In this document: positions 1 through 5,932 of the stretch, piece after piece
Position numbering within the stretch: the stretch's first letter is position 1
How the letters are laid out: every line of letters begins with the position of its first letter
DNA from: JBPCRW01 sp050996405
GTDB lineage: Bacteria; Acidobacteriota; Blastocatellia; Pyrinomonadales; Pyrinomonadaceae
Reading direction: 5' to 3'
Length of the DNA stretch: 7,325 nt
Assembly (NCBI GenBank): GCA_050996405.1
Contig: JBPCRW010000060.1
Span: forward strand, 1-7,325
Notes under the pieces: model-generated
Database searches by the model: none
Seen by the model: only the letters and a program-made list of their open reading frames with translations
Told to the model about the DNA's origin: nothing
Translations under genes and position numbers: made by a program

Positions 1-180
1 AGAGAAAGCGGATACCAAAAATGGGACGGATTGGATAAAAAGTGGAGAGGTTTTAAAATTGCTAAAAATAAGACTTTTAATTGCAACAATTATAACTATC
101 TTTGAGTCCGACCTCCGGCATTTTCACCTTCTTTTTCGAACCTTTCAAATTTAATTAAACAACTTAATTTAAAACAGTTA
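1..180. other. AT-rich stretch with no supportable gene
   Basis: No convincing gene is seen here. The plus strand has an open frame from base 1 to a TGA at 103-105, which could be the last 34 codons of a gene entering from the left, but the translation shows no family motif. A second frame stays open to about 152 with equally uninformative content. The minus strand has only a 14-codon frame starting at 121. Base composition becomes strongly AT-rich towards 180, unlike the genes in the window, which favours intergenic DNA. A truncated gene end cannot be excluded without the sequence to the left. Confidence 0.3.
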
Positions 181-189
181 CCTTTAATA

Positions 190-223
190 AAAAAGCGCAG
201 CTTAAAAAAAAACTGCGCTTTTT
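190..223 (-). terminator. Intrinsic terminator of the LTxxQ protein gene
   Basis: An 11-bp perfect stem (190-200 pairing with 213-223, core AGCGCAG/CTGCGCT) encloses a 12-base A-rich loop. Read on the minus strand, the GC core is followed by a run of six T (complement of 189-194) and further T-rich sequence, the classic rho-independent layout. It starts 16 bases after the stop codon of the minus-strand gene at 240-818. Because the stem is flanked by A and T runs on both sides, it could also stop plus-strand transcription coming from the left. Confidence 0.85.
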
Positions 224-239
224 CCGCCATGCAAAAAGT

Positions 240-818
240 TTAATTGTTAGTCGGCGGAGTGGGCGTGCCTGCGCTGCCCGGCATTATTTGTCCGCCCGTT
301 CTTCGCATTCCGGGCATTCCGCCGCGCATTCCTCTTCCGCCTTCGCGGTCTTTTCCCATCTGCTCCATCAGAGTTTTTTGGTCAGCCGTTAAAACGGCGA
401 GAATATCGTTATGCATTTTCTCCATATTCGTTCTCATTTGCGTCTGCATCTGCACTTGCAAAGCGTTCAGGCGCGTTCCCTGTTCGGTCGTCAGCAATCC
501 TTCGCGTTTCAAACGCATCAAATTTCCCATTTCTTCAAACTGGGATTTATTTGCTTCTCCAGAGTTTCTGGCACTTTCCTGAATAGCCTGGATTCTCTGT
601 TTTTGAGCGTCGGTTAGATTTAATTTATTAAAATCCATCATTCCGCCGCGTCCGCGCATTTCCGCGCCGCGTCGTCCTTTATCCATTTTTTCGCCGCCGT
701 ATCTTTTCATTCCGCCGCCATCTCTCGGCGGTTGATTTGGCTGACTGCCCTGCGCCATTGCGAACGAGCCAAAAGCCGCAACCGCCGAAACCGTTAGGAG
801 AATATTTTTGATTGACAT
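240..818 (-). CDS. Spy/CpxP-like periplasmic LTxxQ-motif protein
   Basis: A 192-residue exported protein. Residues 1-22 form a signal peptide (KN, hydrophobic core, AMA before Gln23). Three LTxxQ-type motifs are visible: LTDAQ at 68-72, LTTEQ at 109-113 and LTADQ at 143-147. They lie in a helical, Gln/Met-rich body (about 62-155), as in Spy/CpxP-family periplasmic chaperones and metal or envelope-stress proteins. The body is flanked by low-complexity segments: Gly/Arg/Met-rich at 33-61 and 158-181 and a Pro/Thr tail at 182-192. The family role, ATP-independent chaperoning or stress sensing in the periplasm, is known; the exact function here is inferred. The start is supported by AAGAGG (complement of 828-833) nine bases upstream and by the signal peptide. 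It is transcribed alone, divergent from dxs, and ends at a strong terminator. The methionines in Gly-Met repeats could bind metal, but nothing proves it. Confidence 0.8.
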   Translation of the reverse strand: MSIKNILLTVSAVAAFGSFAMAQGSQPNQPPRDGGGMKRYGGEKMDKGRRGAEMRGRGGMMDFNKLNLTDAQKQRIQAIQESARNSGEANKSQFEEMGNLMRLKREGLLTTEQGTRLNALQVQMQTQMRTNMEKMHNDILAVLTADQKTLMEQMGKDREGGRGMRGGMPGMRRTGGQIMPGSAGTPTPPTNN

Positions 819-1025
819 TTTTATCTACCTCTTAATCTTACAAATTTGTTTTGATATACAGAGACGCAACTCTGATTACACATTAGACATTTAAAACAGC
901 TTTTTAGTTACATGAAAATTATAAAGTAATATAGAATTCCGCTCGGATTTTGCATTTCCTATTTAACTTTTCGAGAATGCCAAGTTAAAATTCAAAGTTG
1001 ATTCTTTGCAGGAAAAGGAAACTCA
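819..1025. promoter_or_regulatory. Divergent intergenic region with probable promoters for both flanking genes
   Basis: These 207 AT-rich bases separate the minus-strand LTxxQ gene from dxs, so both promoters should lie here. On the plus strand, TAGAAT (932-937) is a fair -10 candidate and TTACAT (908-913), 18 bases upstream, is a weak -35. On the minus strand, TATATC (complement of 852-857) is a possible -10 without a good -35. Two small inverted repeats are present: CAGAG/CTCTG at 859-863 and 870-874, and an 8-bp TTTAACTT/AAGTTAAA at 962-969 and 982-989 with a 12-base spacer. The latter would lie in the dxs leader and could be an operator or leader hairpin. The dxs ribosome binding site is AAGGA at 1015-1019, six bases before the ATG. 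The promoter calls are by eye only. Confidence 0.4.
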
Positions 1026-2960
1026 ATGAGGTTTTTACCGGAAATCAATTCACCGCAGGATTTGCGGCAGTTAAAAATTGAAGATTTGCAGGAAGTTGCC
1101 GACGAAGTGCGGCAGTTTATTTTGGAAACAACTTCGCGCGTCGGCGGACACACGGGCGCGAGTCTCGGCGCGGTCGAACTCGCCGTTGCGATGCATTACG
1201 TTTTCGATACGCCGCACGATAAACTGATTTGGGACGTGGGGCATCAGGCTTACGCGCACAAAATTTTGACGGGCAGACGCGACCGATTGCACACGATAAA
1301 ACAATACAACGGTTTGAGCGGTTTTTTGCGGCGAGACGAATCCGAATACGATACTTTCGGCGCGGGACACGCTTCGACTTCGCTCTCCGCCGCGCTCGGA
1401 ATGGCGGTGGCGCGCGATCAAAAGGGCGAAGATTTTCACGTCTGCACTTTGATTGGCGATTCGTCGCTCGCGGGCGGAATGGCGATGGAGGCAATCAATC
1501 AAGCCGGACATTTAAAATCGCGTTTGATTGTTCTGTTAAACGACAACGAAATGTCAATCGCTCCGGCGGTCGGCGGTTTGGCAAGATATTTGAACCGCAT
1601 CAAAGGCGCGCAGAGTTATCAGCAATTAAAAGAAGAAATCGGCGACACGCTCGAAAGCGTTCCGCGTTTCGGCGAGCGGCTTCGCAAGGCTGCGAAAACC
1701 GTCAAAGACGCAATCGCGGCGGCGGTTTTGCCGGGCGCGCTCGTCAACGAACTCGGTTTCAAATACATCGGTTACATTGACGGTCATAATGTTCCGATGC
1801 TCGTTCGCGCTTTGGAAGAAGCGAAAAAAGTTGACGATGGTCCCGTAATTGTTCACGCTTTGACGACGAAGGGGAAAGGTTTTCCGAACCCCGAAAAAAA
1901 TTATTACGCTTATCACGCGACCGGACCGTATGACATTAAAACCGGCTTGCCGCATAAATCGAATAAGCCCGCGCCGCCGACTTATACGGAAGTTTTCGGC
2001 AAAACGATGTGCGAATTGATGGAGCGCGATAAATCAATCGTCGCGCTGACCGCCGCGATGCCGGACGGCACGGGAATGGATTTCGTGTTGGATAAATTTC
2101 CCGAACGCGCGTTCGATGTCGGCATCGCCGAGCAGCACGCCGTGACGTTTTGCGCCGGACTCGCGTGCGAAGGTTTAAAACCCGTCGCCGCGATTTATTC
2201 GACGTTTTTGCAGCGCGCCTTCGACCAGATAATTCACGACGTTTGCCTGCAAAATCTGAACGTCACATTTGCGATGGACAGAGCCGGAATTGTCGGCGCG
2301 GACGGTCCGACGCATCACGGGCTTTTAGATATTGCATATTTGCGCGGTTATCCGAATATCGTTTTGGGCGCGCCGAAAGACGAAGCCGAAATGCGCGATA
2401 TGCTTTACACGATGATTGAATATCCCTTCCCTGCCGCGATTCGTTATCCGCGCGGTAATGGTTACGGCGTAGATATTTCCGCCGCCCCGAAACTTTTAGA
2501 AATAGGCAAAGCGGAATTGCTGCGCGATGGCGGCGGCGAAGATTTGGCGATTGTGGCTTACGGTTCGATGGTTTATCCGGCGATGGAAGCGGCGAAAAAT
2601 TTGGCGAAAGCCGGTATCGAAGCGACAATTGTCAACGCGCGTTTCGTCAAACCGCTCGATGCGGAAATGATTTTGTCTCTGGCGCGTTCGCATCGTTTAA
2701 TCGTGACGGTCGAAGAAGCGTATCTGGCGGGCGGTTTCGGCTCGGCAGTGCTGGAATTATTGGAAGAAAATAATTTGCAGGACAAAGTAAAAATTGTCCG
2801 AATGGGCGTTCCCGACCGAATTGTGACGCACGGCGACGCGAAACTTCTGCTTGCCAAATACGGCTTGGACGCGGACGGAATTTATCAAAAAGCGAAACAA
2901 TCAATTGAAAATTTGGGAACGCGCCGGACGGAAAAAAAACGACTTAAAATAGTTAAATAA
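1026..2960 (+). CDS. dxs: 1-deoxy-D-xylulose-5-phosphate synthase
   Basis: A 644-residue cytosolic enzyme that condenses pyruvate and glyceraldehyde 3-phosphate to DXP using thiamine diphosphate and Mg2+, the first step of the MEP isoprenoid pathway; DXP also feeds thiamine and pyridoxal synthesis. The N-terminal ThDP-binding domain has GGHTGASLG at 40-48, the GD..N cofactor motif starting at Gly144-Asp145 and NDNEMSIAP at 172-180. The central transketolase-like pyrimidine domain has DVGIAEQHAVTFCAGLA at 364-380, with Glu369 as the expected cofactor-activating glutamate, then Arg397 in STFLQRAFDQ and DRAGIVGADGPTHHG at 418-432 with the catalytic-type His431. The C-terminal domain covers about 490-615. 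Length is near the family norm (about 620-640) with a basic tail at 633-644. The third residue of the ThDP motif is Ser146, where Gly is usual. The ATG is supported by AAGGA six bases upstream. The gene appears monocistronic, with a repeat-filled gap after it. Confidence 0.97.
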   Translation: MRFLPEINSPQDLRQLKIEDLQEVADEVRQFILETTSRVGGHTGASLGAVELAVAMHYVFDTPHDKLIWDVGHQAYAHKILTGRRDRLHTIKQYNGLSGFLRRDESEYDTFGAGHASTSLSAALGMAVARDQKGEDFHVCTLIGDSSLAGGMAMEAINQAGHLKSRLIVLLNDNEMSIAPAVGGLARYLNRIKGAQSYQQLKEEIGDTLESVPRFGERLRKAAKTVKDAIAAAVLPGALVNELGFKYIGYIDGHNVPMLVRALEEAKKVDDGPVIVHALTTKGKGFPNPEKNYYAYHATGPYDIKTGLPHKSNKPAPPTYTEVFGKTMCELMERDKSIVALTAAMPDGTGMDFVLDKFPERAFDVGIAEQHAVTFCAGLACEGLKPVAAIYSTFLQRAFDQIIHDVCLQNLNVTFAMDRAGIVGADGPTHHGLLDIAYLRGYPNIVLGAPKDEAEMRDMLYTMIEYPFPAAIRYPRGNGYGVDISAAPKLLEIGKAELLRDGGGEDLAIVAYGSMVYPAMEAAKNLAKAGIEATIVNARFVKPLDAEMILSLARSHRLIVTVEEAYLAGGFGSAVLELLEENNLQDKVKIVRMGVPDRIVTHGDAKLLLAKYGLDADGIYQKAKQSIENLGTRRTEKKRLKIVK

Positions 2961-2961
2961 C

Positions 2962-3028
2962 GGTAAGTGGTAAATGGTAAGTGGAAGAACCATTCTTTGA
3001 TTTACCATTTACCACTCGCCATTTACCA
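2962..3028. repeat. Inverted pair of heptamer tandem arrays (TGGTAAA/TTTACCA type)
   Basis: The left arm (2962-2984) is a period-7 array: GGTAAGT, GGTAAAT, GGTAAGT, then GG. The right arm (3001-3028) has four units on the opposite strand: TTTACCA, TTTACCA, CTCGCCA, TTTACCA. As an inverted repeat, 2962-2981 pairs with 3001-3020 at 17 of 20 positions. As RNA, two of the three mismatches become G-U pairs. The loop contains a nested 5-bp hairpin (2985-2989 with 2993-2997). There is no T tract, so it is not a classic terminator. It fills most of the 76-base gap between dxs and the lipoprotein gene. Short heptanucleotide tandem repeats (STRR-type) are known from cyanobacteria, and related intergenic repeats occur elsewhere. 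Whether this one is a dispersed family in this genome is unknown from one window. Confidence 0.8.
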
Positions 3029-3036
3029 TTAAATAA

Positions 3037-3807
3037 ATGAACAACAAACGAAAAACAAATAGAAATCTTCCTTTTATTATCGGCTTAGCTTTGCTGAGTT
3101 TTATAATTGGCGGGTGCGCGTCAGGCACAACGTCAACGGGCAGCAAAACAAACGCGAATACGTCCGGCAAAAGCGCGGCGGAGATTTACAGCAAAGCCGC
3201 GCCGGGCGCAAATCCGCCGAACGCGCTGGGCGCGCCGAACGCGCCCGTGACGATTGAAGAATTTGCCGATTTTCAATGCCCGACCTGCGCGCTGATGCAT
3301 CCGAAAGTGCAGGAACTACGCGCCGCTTACGGCGACCGCGTGCGAATTATTTTCCGCGATTTTCCGCTTCAAATGCACCCGCACGGATATGAAGCCGCCG
3401 TCGCCGCCGAAGCCGCCGGAATGCAGGGAAAATTCTGGGATATGCAGAATCTGCTGTTCACAAATCAGAATAATTGGGCGACCGCTCCCGATGCCCGTAA
3501 AATTTTTGAAGATTACGCCCAGAAACTCGGACTAGACGTTGAAAAGTTTAAAGACGATATGGCTGGATTGATTACTAAAAATCGCGTTGACGCGGATTTG
3601 CAGCGCGGAAATTCGCTCGGTATAAATTCCACGCCGACATTTTTTATTAACGGAAATCCGGTCGGGCAGCAGGATTTAAGCGTCGAAGGAATGAAAAGAA
3701 TCATCGACGGCGAATTGCAGAAAGCTCAAAGCCGCAGCCAGCCGAATCAGTCCGCTCCGACCGCAAATAATTCCGCGCAGTCAAACATCAACGCGGAAAA
3801 CAAATGA
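3037..3807 (+). CDS. DsbA-like thiol:disulfide oxidoreductase lipoprotein
   Basis: A 256-residue protein with a thioredoxin-fold DsbA-type domain (about 65-228). The basic N-terminus (KRKTNR) and hydrophobic stretch end in the lipobox IIGGC with Cys27, so it is predicted to be a lipoprotein. Ala28 is not Asp, consistent with outer-membrane sorting by the E. coli rule. A Ser/Thr/Asn-rich linker (28-62) leads to EEFADFQCPTC, with redox cysteines 81 and 84. The cis-proline loop is NSTPTFFINGNPVG (197-210) with Pro200. The only cysteines are 27, 81 and 84. The C-terminal 26 residues are Gln/Asn/Ser-rich and probably disordered. The role is disulfide formation in envelope proteins, with reoxidation by the VKOR protein encoded next, whose ATG overlaps this stop by 4 bp. 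An in-frame TAA sits directly before the ATG and no Shine-Dalgarno is visible, yet the signal sequence fixes this start. A DsbC/DsbG-like isomerase role is less likely, as no dimerisation domain is present. Confidence 0.9.
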   Translation: MNNKRKTNRNLPFIIGLALLSFIIGGCASGTTSTGSKTNANTSGKSAAEIYSKAAPGANPPNALGAPNAPVTIEEFADFQCPTCALMHPKVQELRAAYGDRVRIIFRDFPLQMHPHGYEAAVAAEAAGMQGKFWDMQNLLFTNQNNWATAPDARKIFEDYAQKLGLDVEKFKDDMAGLITKNRVDADLQRGNSLGINSTPTFFINGNPVGQQDLSVEGMKRIIDGELQKAQSRSQPNQSAPTANNSAQSNINAENK

Positions 3808-4250
3808 ACGGTTTAAAAAATAATTTCGGTTCATTCGCCAAATTCGCCTGCGTCGCCGCGCTCGTTTCTCTCATCGGACTTGGCGACTCGGTTTATTTGA
3901 CGATTCATTATCTGAAGGGCGAAATGGTGCCGTGCAGCATCGTCGCGGGATGCGAAACGGTTTTGTCTAGTTCTTACGCGGCGATTGCGGGAATTCCGCT
4001 GGGAATTTTCGGCGCGGTCGCTTATTTTGTCGCGTTCGGTTTGTCCGTTTTGACCATCTTCGGCAACTCGAAAGCCTGGTTTCTGTTTGGTGTTGAAACT
4101 ATTCTGATGTCGCTTTTTACGCTCTGGCTGTTGTATCTGCAAGGCTTTGTCATCGGAGCTTTTTGTCAATTTTGTCTGCTTTCAGCCGCTTCGACTTTTG
4201 CTCTTTTCATTATCGCCGCCGCTTCAAAATTCTGGCGTTCGAGATTGTAA
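3804..4250 (+). CDS. Vitamin K epoxide reductase (VKOR) family membrane oxidase
   Basis: A 148-residue integral membrane protein. Helices are visible at about 11-33, 60-87, 90-112 and 113-140. The loop after helix 1 holds Cys44 and Cys50 (CSIVAGC), followed by the SSSYAAIAGIPLGIFG segment typical of bacterial VKOR. The last helix carries the CQFC active-site pair (Cys121/Cys124). In the family, the CxxC passes electrons to quinone and the loop cysteines exchange disulfides with a DsbA-like partner, making VKOR the functional counterpart of DsbB. Here it is a stand-alone VKOR without a fused thioredoxin domain. The partner is almost certainly the DsbA-like lipoprotein encoded just upstream: the ATGA overlap at 3804-3807 implies one mRNA and translational coupling. 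The C-terminus is a short basic tail (KFWRSRL), likely cytoplasmic. The start is set by the overlap and by the predicted helix 1. Confidence 0.92.
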   Translation: MNGLKNNFGSFAKFACVAALVSLIGLGDSVYLTIHYLKGEMVPCSIVAGCETVLSSSYAAIAGIPLGIFGAVAYFVAFGLSVLTIFGNSKAWFLFGVETILMSLFTLWLLYLQGFVIGAFCQFCLLSAASTFALFIIAAASKFWRSRL

Positions 4251-4433
4251 TCTGCGGGTTTGAAACTGTTTTCATAACTTAATCGAATAATGATTTGAGG
4301 GAAGAATTTTCTTTCCGTCTGGATTCTCGATTTTGAGAAAAGATAGAATTGTGTAAAAAATTTGTGGCATAATGCGTTGGAATAAAGTAAGTTAGAAATA
4401 CTACTTTACCGATATAAAAAGGGTCTGAAAATT
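4251..4433 (+). promoter_or_regulatory. Intergenic region upstream of the ECF sigma gene
   Basis: These 183 bases contain no gene. Visible signals are weak. TTGAAA (4260-4265) is a -35-like hexamer with AATAAT (4286-4291) 20 bases downstream. CATAAT (4368-4373) is a -10-like hexamer without a well-spaced -35. An imperfect hairpin GGAAGAA/TTCTTTCC lies at about 4299-4317 and a 5-bp TTCTC/GAGAA at 4324-4328 and 4335-4339; either could help end the VKOR operon, although neither has a proper T tract. A 7-bp inverted repeat TAAAGTA/TACTTTA (4383-4389 and 4402-4408, spacer 12) lies just before the sigma gene and is an operator or leader-hairpin candidate. AAAGGG at 4418-4423 is the probable ribosome binding site. 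I did not find a clear GGAAC-type ECF autoregulatory -35. Confidence 0.35.
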
Positions 4434-4988
4434 TTGGCACAAGCCGTTCTCCAACGCATCGCTTCGGGTGATAAAACCGCCGTTCAGGAATGTCTGAACA
4501 AATACGGCGGGCTTGTCTGGTCGCTCGCGCGTCGAATGTCGCCGAACACGGACGACGCGGAAGATGCCGTGCAGGAAATTTTTACCGACATTTGGAAAAA
4601 CGCGGTGCGTTTTGACGAAGCGCAGGCATCAGAGACGACGTTCGTCGCCATGATTGCGCGTCGGCGTTTGATTGACCGCCTGCGGAAATCGCAGCGTCAA
4701 TTAAACACGGATTCGCTGGAAGACGTTTTAACCGAACCCGGAAAAGATTACACGCGCGAGATGCAGATTTGCATCGAAGCAAAAGAAGTGGCGGCGGTAA
4801 TGAAGGATTTGCGCCCCGAACAGCAAAAGGTTTTATATCTTTCAATCGTTCAGGGATTATCGCATCAGGAAATCGCCGATTTAACGGGAATGCCGGTTGG
4901 AACGGTCAAAACTCATGCCCGACGCGGTTTGATACAAATCAGAGAACTTTTAAACGGCTCAAATTCCGGCAAGGAGGTTTCGACATGA
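4434..4988 (+). CDS. ECF-type RNA polymerase sigma-70 family factor
   Basis: A 184-residue extracytoplasmic-function sigma factor with regions 2 and 4 only. Region 2 spans about 20-86, including DAEDAVQEIFTDIW (41-54), the core-binding and -10 recognition helix area, followed by the RRRLIDRLRKSQR segment (76-88). A linker (89-115) leads to region 4 at about 116-172, whose helix-turn-helix LSHQEIADLTGMPVGTVKTHARRGL spans 142-166. It directs RNA polymerase to stress or envelope promoters and is presumably held inactive by the anti-sigma factor encoded next. The stop overlaps the next ATG by 4 bp, so the two are co-translated. The start is a TTG: no ATG occurs in frame before codon 35, which is inside region 2, and AAAGGG sits ten bases upstream. 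The upstream frame is open to a TAA at 4383-4385, so a slightly longer product from a CTG at 4425 is conceivable but less likely. Confidence 0.92.
   Translation: MAQAVLQRIASGDKTAVQECLNKYGGLVWSLARRMSPNTDDAEDAVQEIFTDIWKNAVRFDEAQASETTFVAMIARRRLIDRLRKSQRQLNTDSLEDVLTEPGKDYTREMQICIEAKEVAAVMKDLRPEQQKVLYLSIVQGLSHQEIADLTGMPVGTVKTHARRGLIQIRELLNGSNSGKEVST
4971..4977 (+). promoter_or_regulatory. Strong ribosome binding site deciding the anti-sigma start
   Basis: AAGGAGG lies seven bases before the ATG at 4985 and inside the end of the sigma gene. It is the best Shine-Dalgarno match in the window and settles the start at 4985. The same frame stays open back to 4769 within the sigma gene, which would otherwise invite an over-long call. 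Confidence 0.85.
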
Positions 4989-5842
4989 AAGAAGAACAAA
5001 AAGAAAAAATGCTGAACCTGCTTGCCGACCGTGCCATTTTCGGTTTGAGCGAAGATGAGAAAGCTGAACTCGCGCAAGTTGAAAATGAGTTTCCTGAATT
5101 AAGAAATGAGTCGCTGAAAATCTCGCAGTCGTTTGAATTGGCAACGGCGGCATTTAGTTTAGTTAATCTAAATGTGAACCAGCCTTTGCCGAATCATTTG
5201 AACTCAAAAATTTTAGCCGACGCGGACAAGTTTTTTGCCGCTTCCGAAATCGCGCCGGAAGAATATCAAAAGACTTTGGTGTTTTCATCGCCGCAGCGTT
5301 CGATTTGGAATCGGCTCGGCTGGCTGCTTGCGGCTTTGGCTTGTATCGCGCTGCTGGTAAATATCTGGCTGACGCGCGTTTCGCCGCCAAAAGATTTGGG
5401 CGGCACTAACCCGCAGCCGACCGCTTCGCCCGTAATTCAAACGAATTTCGCAGAGCAGCGCGAGCAGCTTTTGGCTTCGGCGGGTGACGTGATTCAGGAG
5501 AATTGGACTGATTTTAATCCGAAACAGCCGCGCAATGTTTCGGGCGATGTCGTCTGGAGCAATTCGCGGCAAAAGGGTTTCGTGCGTTTCCGCAATTTGC
5601 CTGTTAACGACACAGCCAAAGAAACATATCAGCTTTGGATTTTCGATAAAAATCAGGACGCGGATACGCCGGTTGACGGCGGCACGTTTGACGTTGACCA
5701 AAACGGCGACGTGATTATTCCGATTGACGCGAAATTAAAAATCCAGAATCCGACGAAATTTGCCGTCACCGCCGAAAAACCCGGCGGCGTAGTCGTCTCC
5801 AAACTCGGCAAAGTAATGGCGGTTGCGAAAATTGAAACCTGA
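4985..5842 (+). CDS. Membrane-anchored anti-sigma factor, RskA-like
   Basis: A 285-residue protein with a cytoplasmic N-terminal part (1-105), one membrane helix at about 109-131 (LGWLLAALACIALLVNIWL), a Pro/Thr-rich linker (134-152) and an extracytoplasmic C-terminal domain (about 165-283) resembling the anti-sigma-K (RskA) C-terminal domain. The latter shows GDVVWSNSRQKGFVRFRNLP, then YQLWIFD and a VTAEKPGG segment. The N-terminus has the ADRAIFGLSEDEKAEL pattern common to anti-sigma domains that bind sigma regions 2 and 4. The zinc HxxxCxxC motif is absent; the only cysteine is Cys120 in the membrane helix. Role: sequesters the ECF sigma encoded immediately upstream (4-bp overlap) and releases it after an envelope signal, in this family often through regulated proteolysis. 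Membership is by pattern, so the signal and the regulon are unknown. Confidence 0.88.
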   Translation: MKEEQKEKMLNLLADRAIFGLSEDEKAELAQVENEFPELRNESLKISQSFELATAAFSLVNLNVNQPLPNHLNSKILADADKFFAASEIAPEEYQKTLVFSSPQRSIWNRLGWLLAALACIALLVNIWLTRVSPPKDLGGTNPQPTASPVIQTNFAEQREQLLASAGDVIQENWTDFNPKQPRNVSGDVVWSNSRQKGFVRFRNLPVNDTAKETYQLWIFDKNQDADTPVDGGTFDVDQNGDVIIPIDAKLKIQNPTKFAVTAEKPGGVVVSKLGKVMAVAKIET

Positions 5843-5848
5843 TTTATA

Positions 5849-5891
5849 TTTCCCGCGTCTTTAAAATCAACAATAAATCCGACGCGGGAAA
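5849..5891. terminator. Stem-loop after the sigma/anti-sigma operon, possible terminator
   Basis: An 11-bp perfect stem, TTTCCCGCGTC (5849-5859) pairing with 5881-5891, encloses a 21-base AT-rich loop and begins six bases after the anti-sigma stop codon. The GC-rich stem and its position suggest an operon end. However, the plus strand continues AAAATC rather than a T run, so it is not a canonical intrinsic terminator. It could protect the mRNA 3' end or act with Rho. Confidence 0.5.
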
Positions 5892-5908
5892 ATCTCGAAC
5901 AGTTTAAT

Positions 5909-5932
5909 CGGAAAAACGCGAAGTTTTTTCCG
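5909..5932 (+). terminator. Second hairpin, weak terminator or leader structure
   Basis: CGGAAAAA (5909-5916) pairs with 5925-5932 around a short loop GCGAAG with flanking C and T. Sequence after the stem becomes T-rich (TCTTTATTTTTAA, 5938-5950). The separation of about six bases between stem and T tract and the A-T-rich stem make terminator strength doubtful. It could instead belong to the leader of the M16 peptidase gene. Confidence 0.3.

Noticed and set aside
1..105. Plus-strand gene end at the left edge
   Set aside because: Only 34 open codons with no recognisable motif, and another frame is open equally long. Not enough to call a gene.
244..582. Plus-strand open frame of 112 codons antisense to the LTxxQ protein gene
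   Set aside because: It is the complement of a Gly/Arg/Met-rich coding sequence, which yields Pro/Ile-rich nonsense. No SD or recognised domain is seen, whereas the minus-strand protein has a signal peptide and motifs.
1229..1780. Plus-strand open frame of 183 codons inside dxs
   Set aside because: Arg/Phe-rich translation in a shifted frame of a clear dxs gene. It is a by-product of GC-skewed codon use.
2962..3028. CRISPR array or intrinsic terminator as an explanation of the repeat
   Set aside because: Units are 7 bp without unique spacers, which excludes CRISPR. No T tract follows the stem on either side, so a standard terminator is not supported.
4769..4984. N-terminal extension of the anti-sigma factor into the sigma gene (would give 357 residues)
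   Set aside because: The extension lies fully within the sigma region 4 coding sequence in another frame. A strong SD and the ATGA overlap place the start at 4985.
5285..5701. Minus-strand open frame of 138 codons opposite the anti-sigma gene
   Set aside because: Arg-rich shadow translation with no motif or SD, entirely covered by a well-supported plus-strand gene.
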